Part shown: piece by piece, positions 16,728-24,986 of the stretch | Position numbering within the stretch: the stretch's first letter is position 1 | Layout: every line of letters starts with the position of its first letter | From: Streptomyces asoensis | Lineage (GTDB): Bacteria; Actinomycetota; Actinomycetes; Streptomycetales; Streptomycetaceae | Length of the DNA: 64,000 nucleotides | Reading direction: 5' to 3' | Assembly: GCF_013085465.1 (NCBI RefSeq) | Contig: NZ_CP049838.1 | Location: forward strand, 9,796,001 to 9,860,000 | Program-made: the position numbers and the translations under genes | The notes under the pieces: model-generated | The model's input: the letters and a program-made list of their open reading frames with translations, nothing else | Databases searched by the model: none | Told to the model about the DNA's origin: nothing

Positions 16728-16765
16728 GCGGCGTTCCGACCCCCGATCAGGGGTCGGAACGCCGC
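16728..16765 (-). terminator. Perfect 16-bp hairpin
   Basis: GCGGCGTTCCGACCCC (16728-16743) pairs fully with 16750-16765 across a six-base loop. It lies 50 bases downstream of the stop of the small membrane protein gene read on the minus strand. The rest of 16500-16814 holds no gene. Confidence 0.85.
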
Positions 16766-16814
16766 CGGTCGTGCCGGGTGTCAGGTGCCCATCAGCCTGC
16801 CGTATTCGAGCGGT

Positions 16815-17027
16815 TCAACGAGGCTGCTTTTTCTTGATGTTTCCGATGTAGAGGTAGCAGGCCCCGTAGATGCAGACGGTGAGGAGCAGGAGCACCCAGC
16901 CCCCTGAGTTGCCCGCTGCGATCAACGCCACGGACAGGATGACTCCGGCCACGGCGAAGAGTGATGTGAACAGCATCCACCGCTTCACCGCCGCACGCTG
17001 CTCCACGGACCATCCGACGTTCGGCAT
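16815..17027 (-). CDS. Small two-helix membrane protein, 70 aa
   Basis: AAAGGAG eight bases ahead of ATG 17027 is a strong ribosome site. The protein has a basic N-terminus (QRAAVKRW), two hydrophobic helices at about residues 17-37 and 43-62, and a lysine-rich end (NIKKKQPR). By the positive-inside rule both ends should face the cytoplasm. It has no recognised domain. A hairpin terminator follows. Confidence 0.75.
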   Translation of the reverse strand: MPNVGWSVEQRAAVKRWMLFTSLFAVAGVILSVALIAAGNSGGWVLLLLTVCIYGACYLYIGNIKKKQPR

Positions 17028-17283
17028 GTGCACTCCTTTGGTAGAGGTTCGGGGCCGGACCGAGTCTGGCGTCGGCCCCGGACATCGGGTTCCAGCCTCC
17101 GCTGACCGTATTGGAGGCGATCTGTCCCACACTCCACGAGATGGCGTAGCAGCCGACCGCGGCTCCCGGCGAGCCTCCCAGCGTCGCGGGCGCGGACGCG
17201 GTCACGGCGGCGCCGCAGGCTGCTCCGGCCAGGCGCGCGGCGACGGCCTCCACCATGCCGTCCAAGCTGTCGCCCACATGCAC
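17028..17283 (-). other. Candidate glycine/alanine-rich reading frame
   Basis: From ATG 17283 a frame with host-like codon bias encodes an alanine/glycine-rich segment (LAGAACGAAV, TLGGSPGAAVGCYAISW, then NTVSGGWN) that looks like a small secreted or membrane-inserting peptide with glycine zippers. It has no stop before 16792 and would run through the 70-aa gene in another frame, so a natural stop may have been lost. A real gene is possible, not shown. 17284-17394 is empty. Confidence 0.3.
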
Positions 17284-17394
17284 AACCTCGCTCTGACCGC
17301 GTGATCAGAACAGCCAGGGACGGGCTCTGACCTGCAAAATCTCGGCCTTCTGCAACACGCTTTACCGTGACTGCCGGCCAGCTCGGTCGTCGGT

Positions 17395-17563
17395 GTGGTT
17401 ATGGGTGGGGACCTTGCTGATGTGCGTGTGTGGGCGAGTGAGTTGGATGCGGTGCACCGGCGGATTGTGCACCGGTTCAGCCGGTCGGAGCTGCGGGAGT
17501 CGGCGCTGGCCTACATGTGGGGTCTGATCGCTCCGTTGCAGCGCAAGAACGGCTGGACGCTTG
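17395..17563 (+). pseudogene. IS701-family transposase, N-terminal relic
   Basis: About 55 codons encode the conserved start of actinobacterial IS701 transposases (ASELDAVHRRIVHRFSRSEL, then MWGLIAPLQRKNGWTLA). The sequence switches abruptly to an ANTAR gene at about 17560. The catalytic region is absent. Confidence 0.75.
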
Positions 17564-17878
17564 CCCGACGGCACGCGCAACGCCACGGTGGCCTGCCTGG
17601 AGCAGGAGAACGTGCAGCTGAGGCACGCGGTTGATTCCCACGCGACGGTCGACCAGGCCCTGGGCGTCCACATTGAGATCCACCGGACTCCGCCGGCCAC
17701 GGGGTTCGAGGTGCTGAGTGAGGTCTCCCAGCACACCAACATCAAGCTGCACACGGTCGCTGAGATGGTGATCGACTGGGCGCTGGAGCAGTCACTGCCG
17801 GAGCAAGTGGAGCGTGCACTGGGCCAGGCCGTGCAGCGCCGCTCGGGTCAGGACGGTGCCCCGGGCAGGCCCCAGTAG
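17561..17878 (+). pseudogene. ANTAR-domain protein, 5'-truncated paralogue
   Basis: The frame encodes LEQENVQLRHAVDSHATVDQALG followed by an ANTAR domain (EVLSEVSQHTNIKLHTVAEM). It is clearly a diverged copy of the intact ANTAR gene at 46129-46485. The first ten residues of that copy are missing here; only a TTG could serve as start and no ribosome site precedes it, because IS701 DNA abuts. Changes such as LGVHIEIHRTPP in place of LGVLIAVHRIAP also fall in the domain core. Confidence 0.7.
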
Positions 17879-17883
17879 AGCGG

Positions 17884-18000
17884 TCAGGGTTCGAGGGCCT
17901 GCTCGAGGGTGGGGTAGCAGGTGATGACGGCGTCGATGCCGACCAATTGGAGGACGTGCAGGACGGGTTTTTGCGCGGCGGCGATACGCAGCTCGGATCC
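17884..18000 (-). pseudogene. STAS anti-sigma-factor antagonist, last 38 codons
   Basis: The minus strand encodes ELRIAAAQKPVLHVLQLVGI and the closing TLEQALEP, matching the end of the intact STAS gene at 46491-46859. Everything upstream, including the phosphorylatable serine, has been replaced by aldo/keto reductase DNA. The ANTAR/STAS pair thus occurs twice in the window with the same convergent layout. Confidence 0.75.
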
Positions 18001-18002
18001 AG

Positions 18003-18390
18003 GTGGTCACGTGTCCCTCGGTGTAGCGGGCGCCGAAGCCGCCCTGAGGCAGGATCTCGTCGATGGCCTTGAGGTCGGCATCGGTGAGGGTGAGGTCGGC
18101 GGCGCCGGCGTTTTCCGCGATGCGCTTCGGGCTGCGGCTGCCGGGGATGGGCACGATGTGCTCGCCCCGGGTCAGGAGCCAGGCCAGGGCTAGCTGGGAG
18201 ACGGTGGCACCCTTGGTCGCCGCGAGCTCGGCGAGCAGCCCCACGGCTTCGACGTTCTTCTCGAAGTTGCCCGGCTGCCAGCGCGGGTCGACGTTGCGTA
18301 TGTCGGTGGCTTCGTACTGGTCGGCGGGCCTGGCGGTGCCGGTGATGAACCCGCGGCCGAGGGGGGAGTAGGTGACGAAGCCGATACCTG
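18003..18390 (-). pseudogene. Aldo/keto reductase, C-terminal fragment
   Basis: About 130 codons of an aldo/keto reductase survive, from GFVTYSPLGRGFITG to GGFGARYTEGHVTTW, including the NADPH-binding IPGSRSPKRIAENAGA segment. The N-terminal half with the catalytic Tyr/Lys/His is lost, and the natural stop is lost too because the frame runs into the STAS remnant. Its 5' end abuts a zinc-ribbon fragment on the other strand. Confidence 0.8.
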
Positions 18391-18704
18391 GTCGAACGTA
18401 TTCGCAGGTCGCCGCGATGTGGCTTCAGGAGCGCAACGCCGGACTGACGCCGAGGATGCAGGTCGCGGTGTGGTGGCGGTGTGCGGCCGCGCACGAGTGG
18501 GAGGAGCGGATCTCCGACCGCACCGCGATGCCGAAGTGGAAGAACGGCGTTGTCGCCGCCTGCCACAAGTGCGTCGGCTACCGGGTCTCCCGCACCTTCC
18601 CCGTGTGCGGGCACACCGCGAGGGTGCGGGCGCTCGCGCCCTTCGGGCAGGAAGCGACGGGGCCGACAGGCGGCCAGGTCGGTGTAGCCGCCGAGATCCG
18701 CTAG
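18391..18704 (+). pseudogene. Zinc-ribbon (DUF4379-like) protein fragment
   Basis: The frame encodes VWWRCAAAHEWEERISDRTA followed by CHKC, the WxC-G/A-HEW pattern of the probable zinc-ribbon repeats found in DUF4379 proteins. Only about one and a half repeats remain and there is no start codon, since the 5' end is joined to aldo/keto reductase DNA. Full-length relatives are often encoded in defence or mobile islands. Confidence 0.5.
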
Positions 18705-18797
18705 GCGGTGCTCGGGCTGGTCGACGAGGTGATCAGCGTGCACGCAGGCGTACCGGCACAGCGCGGTCAGTGAACCGCTGACTCTCTGAGTGCGGCG

Positions 18798-19103
18798 TCA
18801 CGAAACCAGCGATGGATGCCGTGAAACAGGCAGGACCGACTGATCCTCAGCGGTTCGCTCCGCCTGGCTGATCTCGGCCCAGACGGCGTCGAGAGACAGG
18901 CCGAGGGTGTCGGCGATCGCTGCGATGGTCGGGAAGGCGGGGGTGGCCACACGGCCGGATTCGATCTTCCGAAGAGTTTCCGGCGAGATGTGCGAAGCGA
19001 GCGCCACGTCCAGCATCGAGCGGCAGCCCCGGGCTCGGCGGAGCAGGGCGCCAAGGCGCTGTCCGCGTTCTACCTCGGCGGGGGTGAGCGGCAACCTGAC
19101 CAT
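18798..19103 (-). CDS. XRE-family regulator divergent from methionine aminopeptidase
   Basis: This 101-residue protein has a helix-turn-helix at residues 30-65 (MLDVALASHISPETLRKIESG, then TIAAIADTLGLSLDAVW), closely resembling Cro/C1 repressors. The C-terminal 25 residues are polar and unstructured. It faces the aminopeptidase gene at 19169 across 65 bases holding the dyad CCGGT-N8-ACCGG, so it most likely represses both. Such XRE/aminopeptidase pairs occur repeatedly in streptomycetes. Confidence 0.87.
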   Translation of the reverse strand: MVRLPLTPAEVERGQRLGALLRRARGCRSMLDVALASHISPETLRKIESGRVATPAFPTIAAIADTLGLSLDAVWAEISQAERTAEDQSVLPVSRHPSLVS

Positions 19104-19118
19104 GACCCCATTCTAATA

Positions 19119-19136
19119 CCGGTACAGTTAGACCGG
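19119..19136. promoter_or_regulatory. Operator candidate between XRE and aminopeptidase genes
   Basis: CCGGT (19119-19123) and ACCGG (19132-19136) form a dyad with eight bases between, centred in the only 65-base divergent promoter region of the pair. The flanking AATA and TATT add weak symmetry. Confidence 0.5.
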
Positions 19137-19168
19137 GATAGTTATTGGACGTACACGAGAGGTCCCCC

Positions 19169-19936
19169 ATGATTGAGATCCTGAACTCCGCGCGGCTCGA
19201 GCGGGCGAGGGACACCGGCGCCCTGGTCGGAAACATCCTGCACACGCTGAAGCAGCGCAGCACGGTCGGGACGAACCTGCTGGACATCGACCAGTGGGCC
19301 AAGGAGATGATCACCGAGGCGGGAGCGCAGTCCTGCTATGTCGACTACGCGCCTTCCTTCGGGCGCGGCCCGTTCGGGCACTACATCTGCACGGCCGTCA
19401 ACGACGGAGTGCTCCATGGGCGGCCTCACAACTACACGCTGGCAGACGGGGATCTACTGACTCTCGACCTCGCCGTAGCCAGGGGCGGGGTGGCCGCGGA
19501 CGCCGCGATCAGCTTTCTGGTGGGCAAGGCCAGGCCGGCGGAGAGTGTCGCGATGATCGAGACGACCGAACGTGCACTCGCCGCCGGCATCGCCGCCGCC
19601 AAGCCTGGGGCGCGCATCGGCGACCTCTCCCACGCCATCGGCACGGTTCTCAGCAAGGCGGGCTACCCGATCAACACCGAGTTCGGAGGCCACGGCATCG
19701 GCTCGACCATGCACCAGGACCCACACGTCGCGAACACCGGACGGCCCGGCCGCGGATACAAGCTGCGCCCCGGACTGCTGCTCGCTCTGGAGCCCTGGGT
19801 CATGGCCGACACTGCCACACTCGTCACCGACGCCGACGGTTGGACGCTGCGCAGCGCGACAGGCTGCCGGACCGCGCACAGCGAGCACACCATCGCCATC
19901 ACCGACAGCGGAGCCGAAATTCTCACCCGGCCGTAA
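19169..19936 (+). CDS. map: Type I methionine aminopeptidase
   Basis: This 255-residue enzyme removes the initiator methionine from nascent proteins with a two-metal centre. All ligands and the proton shuttle are visible: His in VLHGRPH, Asp in LLTLDLAV, Asp in VAADAAIS, His in GGHGIGSTMHQ, Glu in LALEPWVM and Glu in HSEHTIAI. ATG 19169 is preceded by GAGAGG. Streptomycetes have housekeeping copies elsewhere, so this is an accessory paralogue tied to a private XRE regulator. It might confer tolerance to an aminopeptidase inhibitor or act on a special substrate; that is inference. Confidence 0.9.
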   Translation: MIEILNSARLERARDTGALVGNILHTLKQRSTVGTNLLDIDQWAKEMITEAGAQSCYVDYAPSFGRGPFGHYICTAVNDGVLHGRPHNYTLADGDLLTLDLAVARGGVAADAAISFLVGKARPAESVAMIETTERALAAGIAAAKPGARIGDLSHAIGTVLSKAGYPINTEFGGHGIGSTMHQDPHVANTGRPGRGYKLRPGLLLALEPWVMADTATLVTDADGWTLRSATGCRTAHSEHTIAITDSGAEILTRP

Positions 19937-20120
19937 GGGGGGGGTAGCGCACTGGCGACCTCGCGTATTCGGCTGTCGCGTATTCCTCTCTGCGTGAGGT
20001 TCCCTGGAGGCGGAGAGGCTGTCACCGCAGTTGTCCAGGCCCGGGCAGGCGTTGAGCGAGGCAGCCCCCAGTCCGAGTCTGGGACGCGCGGCTATACGCT
20101 CCAGCTACTTGACGCGGATG

Positions 20121-21173
20121 TCATGCAGCGGGCGGAGGCGCGACAGCTGGTGGGTTGAGGCGGGCGAAGCCTTCCTGGCGCTGGTAGGGGAAGTACGGGT
20201 AGGGCGCTGTCTTGCCGCTCGCCGCATCGAGTTTCGCCATTTGGTCGGGCGTGAGCGTCCAACCGACGGCACCGAGGTTCTGGCGAAGCTGGTTCTCGTC
20301 GCGGGCGCCGATGATGACGGAGGAGACGGTCGGTCGCTCCAGCAGCCAGTTGATGGCAATCTGCGGAATGCTTTTGCCGGTCTCCTGCGCGATCTCGTCG
20401 AGGGCGTCGACCACGCGGTAGAGGTGTTCGTCCTCCACCGGCGGGCCGTAGTCCGCGGTGTGGTGCAGTCGACTGTTGGCCGGTAGCAGCTGGCCGCGGC
20501 GGACTTTGCCGGTGAGCCGTCCCCAGCCGAGGGGGCTCCAGACGAGGGCTCCGAGGCCCTGATCGAGCCCGAGGGGCATCAACTCCCATTCGTAGTCACG
20601 GCCGATGAGTGAGTAGTAGACCTGATGTGCGACGTACCGCGGGTGGCCGTACCTCTCCGCGCTCGCGAGGGACTTCATCGCCTGCCAGCCGGAGAAGTTG
20701 GAGATGCCGAGGTAGCGGACCTTCCCTGCTCGTACGAGATCGTCGAGTGTGGACAGGACTTCCTCGATCGGCGTGCCGGAGTCAAAGGCGTGCAGCTGGA
20801 ACAAGTCGATGTAGTCGGTGCCGAGCCGGCGCAGGGCGTCCTCGCATGCGGTGATCAGGCGCGAACGAGAGGAGCCCGCATCGCCTGGTCCGTCGCCCAT
20901 CGGCAGGCTGGTCTTGGTGGACACGATCACCTGGTCCCTGCGGCCTTTGATCGCTTCGCCCAGCACCTCCTCGGAGGCCCCGCTGGAATAGACGTCGGCG
21001 GTGTCGAACATCGTGATCCCGGCGTCGAGGCAGATGTCCACGAGACGGCGTGCTTCGTGCGCATCGGTGTTGCCCCAGGCACCGAACAGCGGCCCTTGGC
21101 CGCCGAAGGTGCCGGCGCCGAAGCTCAGTGCGGGGACCTTGAGGCCGGATGCGCCCAGCCGCCTGTATTCCAT
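20121..21173 (-). CDS. Aldo/keto reductase
   Basis: A complete 350-residue aldo/keto reductase of the YghZ/Kv-beta-like kind: MEYRRLGASGLKVPALSFGAG, FDTADVYSSGASEEVLG (catalytic Asp and Tyr), VIVSTKTSLP (Lys), YIDLFQLHAFDSG (His) and the NADPH segment SVIIGARDENQLRQNL. It probably reduces aldehydes or ketones with NADPH. ATG 21173 follows GAGAGGAACAGCC. It is divergent from a TetR gene at 21279 with an operator overlapping the TetR start. Confidence 0.9.
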   Translation of the reverse strand: MEYRRLGASGLKVPALSFGAGTFGGQGPLFGAWGNTDAHEARRLVDICLDAGITMFDTADVYSSGASEEVLGEAIKGRRDQVIVSTKTSLPMGDGPGDAGSSRSRLITACEDALRRLGTDYIDLFQLHAFDSGTPIEEVLSTLDDLVRAGKVRYLGISNFSGWQAMKSLASAERYGHPRYVAHQVYYSLIGRDYEWELMPLGLDQGLGALVWSPLGWGRLTGKVRRGQLLPANSRLHHTADYGPPVEDEHLYRVVDALDEIAQETGKSIPQIAINWLLERPTVSSVIIGARDENQLRQNLGAVGWTLTPDQMAKLDAASGKTAPYPYFPYQRQEGFARLNPPAVAPPPAA

Positions 21174-21257
21174 GGCTGTTCCTCTCTCGTCGCCTGACCT
21201 AGCTAATGGTCCTGTGGTTCCGTTAACGTGGGTCCCAACGTAGCAGGTGCGAGTGAT

Positions 21258-21279
21258 TAACGAAACTGGAGTCCCGTTA
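21258..21279. promoter_or_regulatory. TetR operator overlapping the TetR start codon
   Basis: The 22-bp dyad TAACGAAACTG/GAGTCCCGTTA matches at 8 of 11 half-site positions and ends on the first base of the TetR start. A further half-site, GTTCCGTTAACG, lies at about 21217-21228, nearer the aldo/keto reductase promoter. Confidence 0.6.
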
Positions 21280-21908
21280 TGGGGTTTGAGGGTGCGGATC
21301 CGGGGACCGTCCGTCCTGGAGGGCGCACGGCGCGGGTGCGGGCGTCGGTGCTGCAGGCGGCTGGGGACGCCTTGGCGGAGCATGGCTTTGCCCACCTGGA
21401 CCTCGCCGATATCGCGCGCCGTGCCGAGGTGGGCAAGACCACCGTCTACCGCCGCTGGGGAACGGTGACCGGCCTGGTGGCCGATCTACTGCTGGACATG
21501 GCCGAGCAGTCACTGCCGCGTACCGAGACCGGCTCGCTGCTCGGTGACCTCACGGCCAACGCCCGGCTCGTGCAGCGCACCTTGGCCGACCCGCGGCAAG
21601 GAGCGCTGTTCAAGGCAGTGATCGCCGCCGCCACCTGCGAGGCGAAGACCGCCGAGGCCCTGCACCGCTTCTACGACATCCGCGTCACGGAGTGGGCACC
21701 CTGCGTCCAACAGGCCATCGACCGGGGCGAGGTGCCCGAGGGCACCGATGTCCACGAGGTCATCCGTGCTGTCTCCGCCCCCCTCTACTACCGCCTGCTG
21801 ACCAGCAGTGACCGCCTCGACGAAGCCGCCGCAGACCAGGCCGCCGAGGCCGCCGCGGCTGCGGCGCATGCGGGAGCGTACCTGCGGGACGACGAAGGTC
21901 GTGCGTGA
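21279..21908 (+). CDS. TetR-family regulator
   Basis: This 209-residue protein has a TetR helix-turn-helix at residues 25-70 (LDLADIARRAEVGKTTVYRRWG) and a TetR_C-type ligand domain (TSSDRLDEAAADQAAEAAAAAA near the end). It faces the aldo/keto reductase gene. The operator at 21258-21279 covers its own translation start, so strong autorepression is likely. Confidence 0.9.
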   Translation: MGFEGADPGTVRPGGRTARVRASVLQAAGDALAEHGFAHLDLADIARRAEVGKTTVYRRWGTVTGLVADLLLDMAEQSLPRTETGSLLGDLTANARLVQRTLADPRQGALFKAVIAAATCEAKTAEALHRFYDIRVTEWAPCVQQAIDRGEVPEGTDVHEVIRAVSAPLYYRLLTSSDRLDEAAADQAAEAAAAAAHAGAYLRDDEGRA

Positions 21909-21944
21909 CCGGCTTCCCGCAACAGCCGTCGCTGGGCGCGGGTC

Positions 21945-22440
21945 ACCGTGCGTGATCCCCGGGGCACAACGTTTCCAGGTTCCGGCCTCTTCGGCGAGAC
22001 GGGTGGTGTGGTCGTCGTTGTAGCCGAGCATCAGGGCGATCACTGGGGCCGGGGCTTGGAGGACGAGGTGGCGGATCGCCGCTGTGCGTCCTGGCCGGGT
22101 CGGAAAGCCCAGTCGGCGGAGCCGAGGTGCCATGGCTTCCGGGGTCATGGGCTGTCCGGCCCGGCGGCCGGGGAAGTGCCACCGGATATCGGGGTTGGTC
22201 GCGGTCTTGGTGTTCGGTCGCTGCCCGGGCGGCGAAGAGCTCCAGGAGTTTGCGGTGCTCGGGGGTGCTGACCGTCGGCAGTTTCTCGGCGAGCCATCGC
22301 TGGAACGGCAGCAAGTGCCGGTCGGCCGGCGGCAGGACGCCGCACTGCATGAGCAGGTCCCGCAAGTAGGCGACCGATCGCCACGGCGCGAGCTGGCTCA
22401 GTCCCTCGTGGGTGAGGGGACTTGGTTGCGGGCCACGTTA
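21945..22440 (-). pseudogene. Site-specific integrase-like protein, internally deleted
   Basis: The 5' part encodes APWRSVAYLRDLLMQCGVLP and FQRWLAEKLPTV, as in the N-terminal region of streptomycete integrase-like proteins. The 3' part, in another frame, encodes AAIRHLVLQAPAPVIALMLG, their C-terminal end. The 400 or so residues between are missing. The remnant also overlaps no att-like repeat that I can see. 22441-22613 is empty. Confidence 0.65.
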
Positions 22441-22613
22441 TTTACCAAACCTGGGCAAAGCGTCTTTCTGCACTAGTCCTCGGCGCCTCTCCGTGCCGCG
22501 ACCGTGGGTGCGCCGCCTCTTGCCTTTCGTGGCGTGTGAAGCAAGCGGGCCGACATGGTGCGAGGTGTGGAGGTGGTCGCCGAGGGGAGCCGTTTGTCAC
22601 CGGTGCTTGGACG

Positions 22614-23132
22614 TCAGTGTTGTGTCGCCGGGCGCTTGGCACGGTTTTGGGGTCGTGACTTGGTCAGGCCGCTTTCCATGGCGGTGAGTAGGGTGAGGGC
22701 CGCGTCGAGGTGGGTGGTGTCGTGGCCGACGGCCGTGGCGACGGCCGCGGCCCATTCCCGTCGGACGAGGGCGTAGTTGGTGCGCCCCAGTTCGGTGGTG
22801 TGGACGGTCACCCCACGGCCGTCGCCCGGATCGGCGCGCCGCTCGACGAGGCCCTTCTGCTCCAGGCCGCGCAGGACGGTGGAGAGGTTGGTGCGCTGTA
22901 GGCCGGTGGCGGCGGCGATGCGGCTGGGCGGGGCGGCATGGTCGTGCTGGAGATGGCGCATCACCATGCCCTCCGACGGCGACAGGGGGATGGCCCGCTC
23001 GTCGGTGTAGCCGCGGAACTGGATCTCCCGACCGACGATCAGCATGAGGTCGGCCAGCTCGGCCCACCGCCGCGCGTCGTCCGATGTCATCGGGCCCGTC
23101 GGATCCGTCTGGTGTTTCTGGTCCTCCGTCAC
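22614..23132 (-). CDS. MarR-family regulator divergent from an MFS exporter
   Basis: This 172-residue protein (GTG 23132) has a winged helix of the MarR type: PPSRIAAATGLQRTNLSTVLR as recognition region and KGLVERRADPGDGRGVTVH as wing. An internal ATG at 23090 would give a 158-residue form and is the alternative start. Two overlapping 16-bp palindromes lie upstream at 23187-23209, shared with the divergent MFS gene. It probably represses the exporter until a drug-like ligand binds. Confidence 0.87.
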   Translation of the reverse strand: MTEDQKHQTDPTGPMTSDDARRWAELADLMLIVGREIQFRGYTDERAIPLSPSEGMVMRHLQHDHAAPPSRIAAATGLQRTNLSTVLRGLEQKGLVERRADPGDGRGVTVHTTELGRTNYALVRREWAAAVATAVGHDTTHLDAALTLLTAMESGLTKSRPQNRAKRPATQH

Positions 23133-23186
23133 GGCCCCAGAGTACGGGGTTGCCCGCAAGTAGTTATAGGCCCATACTGCCTTTGG

Positions 23187-23209
23187 GGTCATAGTTATGA
23201 CCTCATAAC
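23187..23209. promoter_or_regulatory. Overlapping MarR operators
   Basis: GGTCATA-gt-TATGACC (23187-23202) and GTTATGA-cc-TCATAAC (23194-23209) are both perfect 7-2-7 palindromes and share nine bases. They lie 21 bases before the MFS start and 55 bases before the MarR start, where binding would block both promoters. Confidence 0.8.
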
Positions 23210-23229
23210 AACAACCTGTGGGAGCTGTC

Positions 23230-24708
23230 ATGGCGACAACCACCTCCTCCCGGCATGCCGGCGCGGCCGCGATCTCTCCGTATGCCGCAGCCCGTGCGGG
23301 CGGCCTGCACCCGGTAGGGGTGCTGATCCTGCTGGCCGGCGCCTTCCTGCCGATCATGGACTTCTTCATCATCAACGTGGCTCTGCCCAGCATCGACGCC
23401 TCCCTGCATGCCTCGGCGTCCTCCCTGGAGCTGGTGATCGCCGGGTACGGCGTCGCGTACGCGACCCTGCTGGTCCTCGGCGGCCGACTGGGCGACCGAT
23501 ATGGCCGCCGCCGTATGTTCCTCGGGGCACTCGTCGGCTTCGTGCTGGCGTCGCTGGCCTGCGGCATCGCCCCGACCGCGGGCGCGCTGATCGTGGCGCG
23601 CATCGTCCAGGGCGCCACCGCAGCCCTGCTCATCCCGCAGGTGCTTGCCACCTTCCATCACGTCCTCGAGGGAGAGCGGAAGTCCCGGGCAGTGGCCCTG
23701 TACGGCGCGACCTCCGGTATCGCCGCCGTTGTAGGGCAGTTGGTGGGTGGAGTGCTGGTGAGCGCCGACATCGCCGGGACCTCCTGGCGGCCGATTTTCC
23801 TGGTCAACGTGCCCATCGGCGTGGTGGTGCTGCTCGTTGCGGCTCGTGTCGTGCCCGACACCCGCTCGTCCCACCCTGTGGGCGTCGACCTGCCGGGCAC
23901 CGTGCTCTTCGCCGCCACTCTGACCGCCCTGCTGGTACCGCTGACCGAGGGGCCCTCGCTGGGCTGGCCGTGGTGGACCTGGCTGTTGATCGGCGTCGCG
24001 GTCGTTCTGGGCGTCGCCACCTACGTCGTGGAGAAGCGCGCCGAGCGGCGCGGTGAGGCCCCGCTGCTGCCGCCGTCCCTGCTGCGCCTGCCTTCAATGT
24101 CCAGGGGCCTGGTCATGGTGTTCGCCTTCAGCATCGGCTTCGGGGCGTTCATGTTCGTCTTCGCCCTCACCGTCCAGAACGGCCTGCATGCCGACCCTTT
24201 GCACGGCGGCCTGGCGATCCTGCCGATGGCCCTGCTGTTCTTCGTCGGATCCCTCGTGGCGCCGCGCGTGATCACCCGGTTCGGCCGGGCCGCGCTGGCG
24301 GGCGGCGCGGTGGTGCAACTCCTGGGACTGGCCTCGCTGGTTACGGTCCTGCTGGTGAAGTGGCCGCACGTCGGTCTCTGGGCGATGGGCATACCGCTCG
24401 CCCTGGTCGGCGCGGGCCAGTCAATGCTCTTCGCGGGCCTGTTCCGCAGCGTTCTCGCCGACGTCCCCACCCACCTTGGTGGCATCGGCAGCGGCGTACT
24501 GATCACCCTCCAGCAGAGCGGACTCGCCCTCGGTGTGGCCACCCTCGGCACCCTCTACCTGGCTTTGTCACCGCATGGCGTTCCGCACGCCTTCGCAACT
24601 GTTGAGTACGTCCAGATGGGCATCGTCGCTCTGCTCGCCGTCGCCGCCGGTGCCCTCCCGCCTTTCCTCGACGTCACGTCCGCCTCCGTCCCGGTCGTCG
24701 ACGCCTGA
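23230..24708 (+). CDS. MFS drug exporter, DHA2 (14-TMS) type
   Basis: A 492-residue membrane transporter with fourteen predicted helices. Motif A appears as GRLGDRYGRRRMF at residues 85-97, and the segment NVALPSIDASLHAS near residue 50 with the drug-antiporter motif GATSGIAAVVGQLVGG around 165 marks the DHA2 family (EmrB/QacA). It should export drugs or lipophilic compounds in exchange for protons. ATG 23230 follows GGGAGCTGTC. Control by the divergent MarR gene is likely. Confidence 0.88.
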   Translation: MATTTSSRHAGAAAISPYAAARAGGLHPVGVLILLAGAFLPIMDFFIINVALPSIDASLHASASSLELVIAGYGVAYATLLVLGGRLGDRYGRRRMFLGALVGFVLASLACGIAPTAGALIVARIVQGATAALLIPQVLATFHHVLEGERKSRAVALYGATSGIAAVVGQLVGGVLVSADIAGTSWRPIFLVNVPIGVVVLLVAARVVPDTRSSHPVGVDLPGTVLFAATLTALLVPLTEGPSLGWPWWTWLLIGVAVVLGVATYVVEKRAERRGEAPLLPPSLLRLPSMSRGLVMVFAFSIGFGAFMFVFALTVQNGLHADPLHGGLAILPMALLFFVGSLVAPRVITRFGRAALAGGAVVQLLGLASLVTVLLVKWPHVGLWAMGIPLALVGAGQSMLFAGLFRSVLADVPTHLGGIGSGVLITLQQSGLALGVATLGTLYLALSPHGVPHAFATVEYVQMGIVALLAVAAGALPPFLDVTSASVPVVDA

Positions 24709-24836
24709 ACCCGCCCGCCGGAAGGGAGCGCCGGTCAGTCACTTCCGTTCGTCGCGAGAGCGGCCCGGGCTGCCCCTCGCCGACGGGACCCGCCGGTGGC
24801 CGGCGCGACATGGGGAGAGTAACGCCGACAAACCGG

Positions 24837-24899
24837 CTCTGACCTCGGCAAACGGAGCGTCTTTCGCGCACAAAGATGCGTCACTACGTCGTTGACCGG
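24837..24899 (+). promoter_or_regulatory. 63-bp element, copy 1, upstream of the CoA-transferase operon
   Basis: This stretch aligns without gaps to 31371-31433 over 63 positions with 48 identities, and 36 of 43 in the core 24857-24899. The core contains CGCGCACAAA and ends in CGTCGTTG-A-CCGG. It ends 88 bases ahead of the first gene of the operon at 24987. A LysR-type site is the best explanation, since a LysR gene follows the second copy. 24709-24836 holds no gene. Confidence 0.65.
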
Positions 24900-24986
24900 A
24901 GATCCGCGACGAGGCCAGGGTTGTGGAGCCACATCGGTTGCGACCAGCTGTTTCCCCGGTCACCGAACTGCGTGCAGGAGGCCGTG

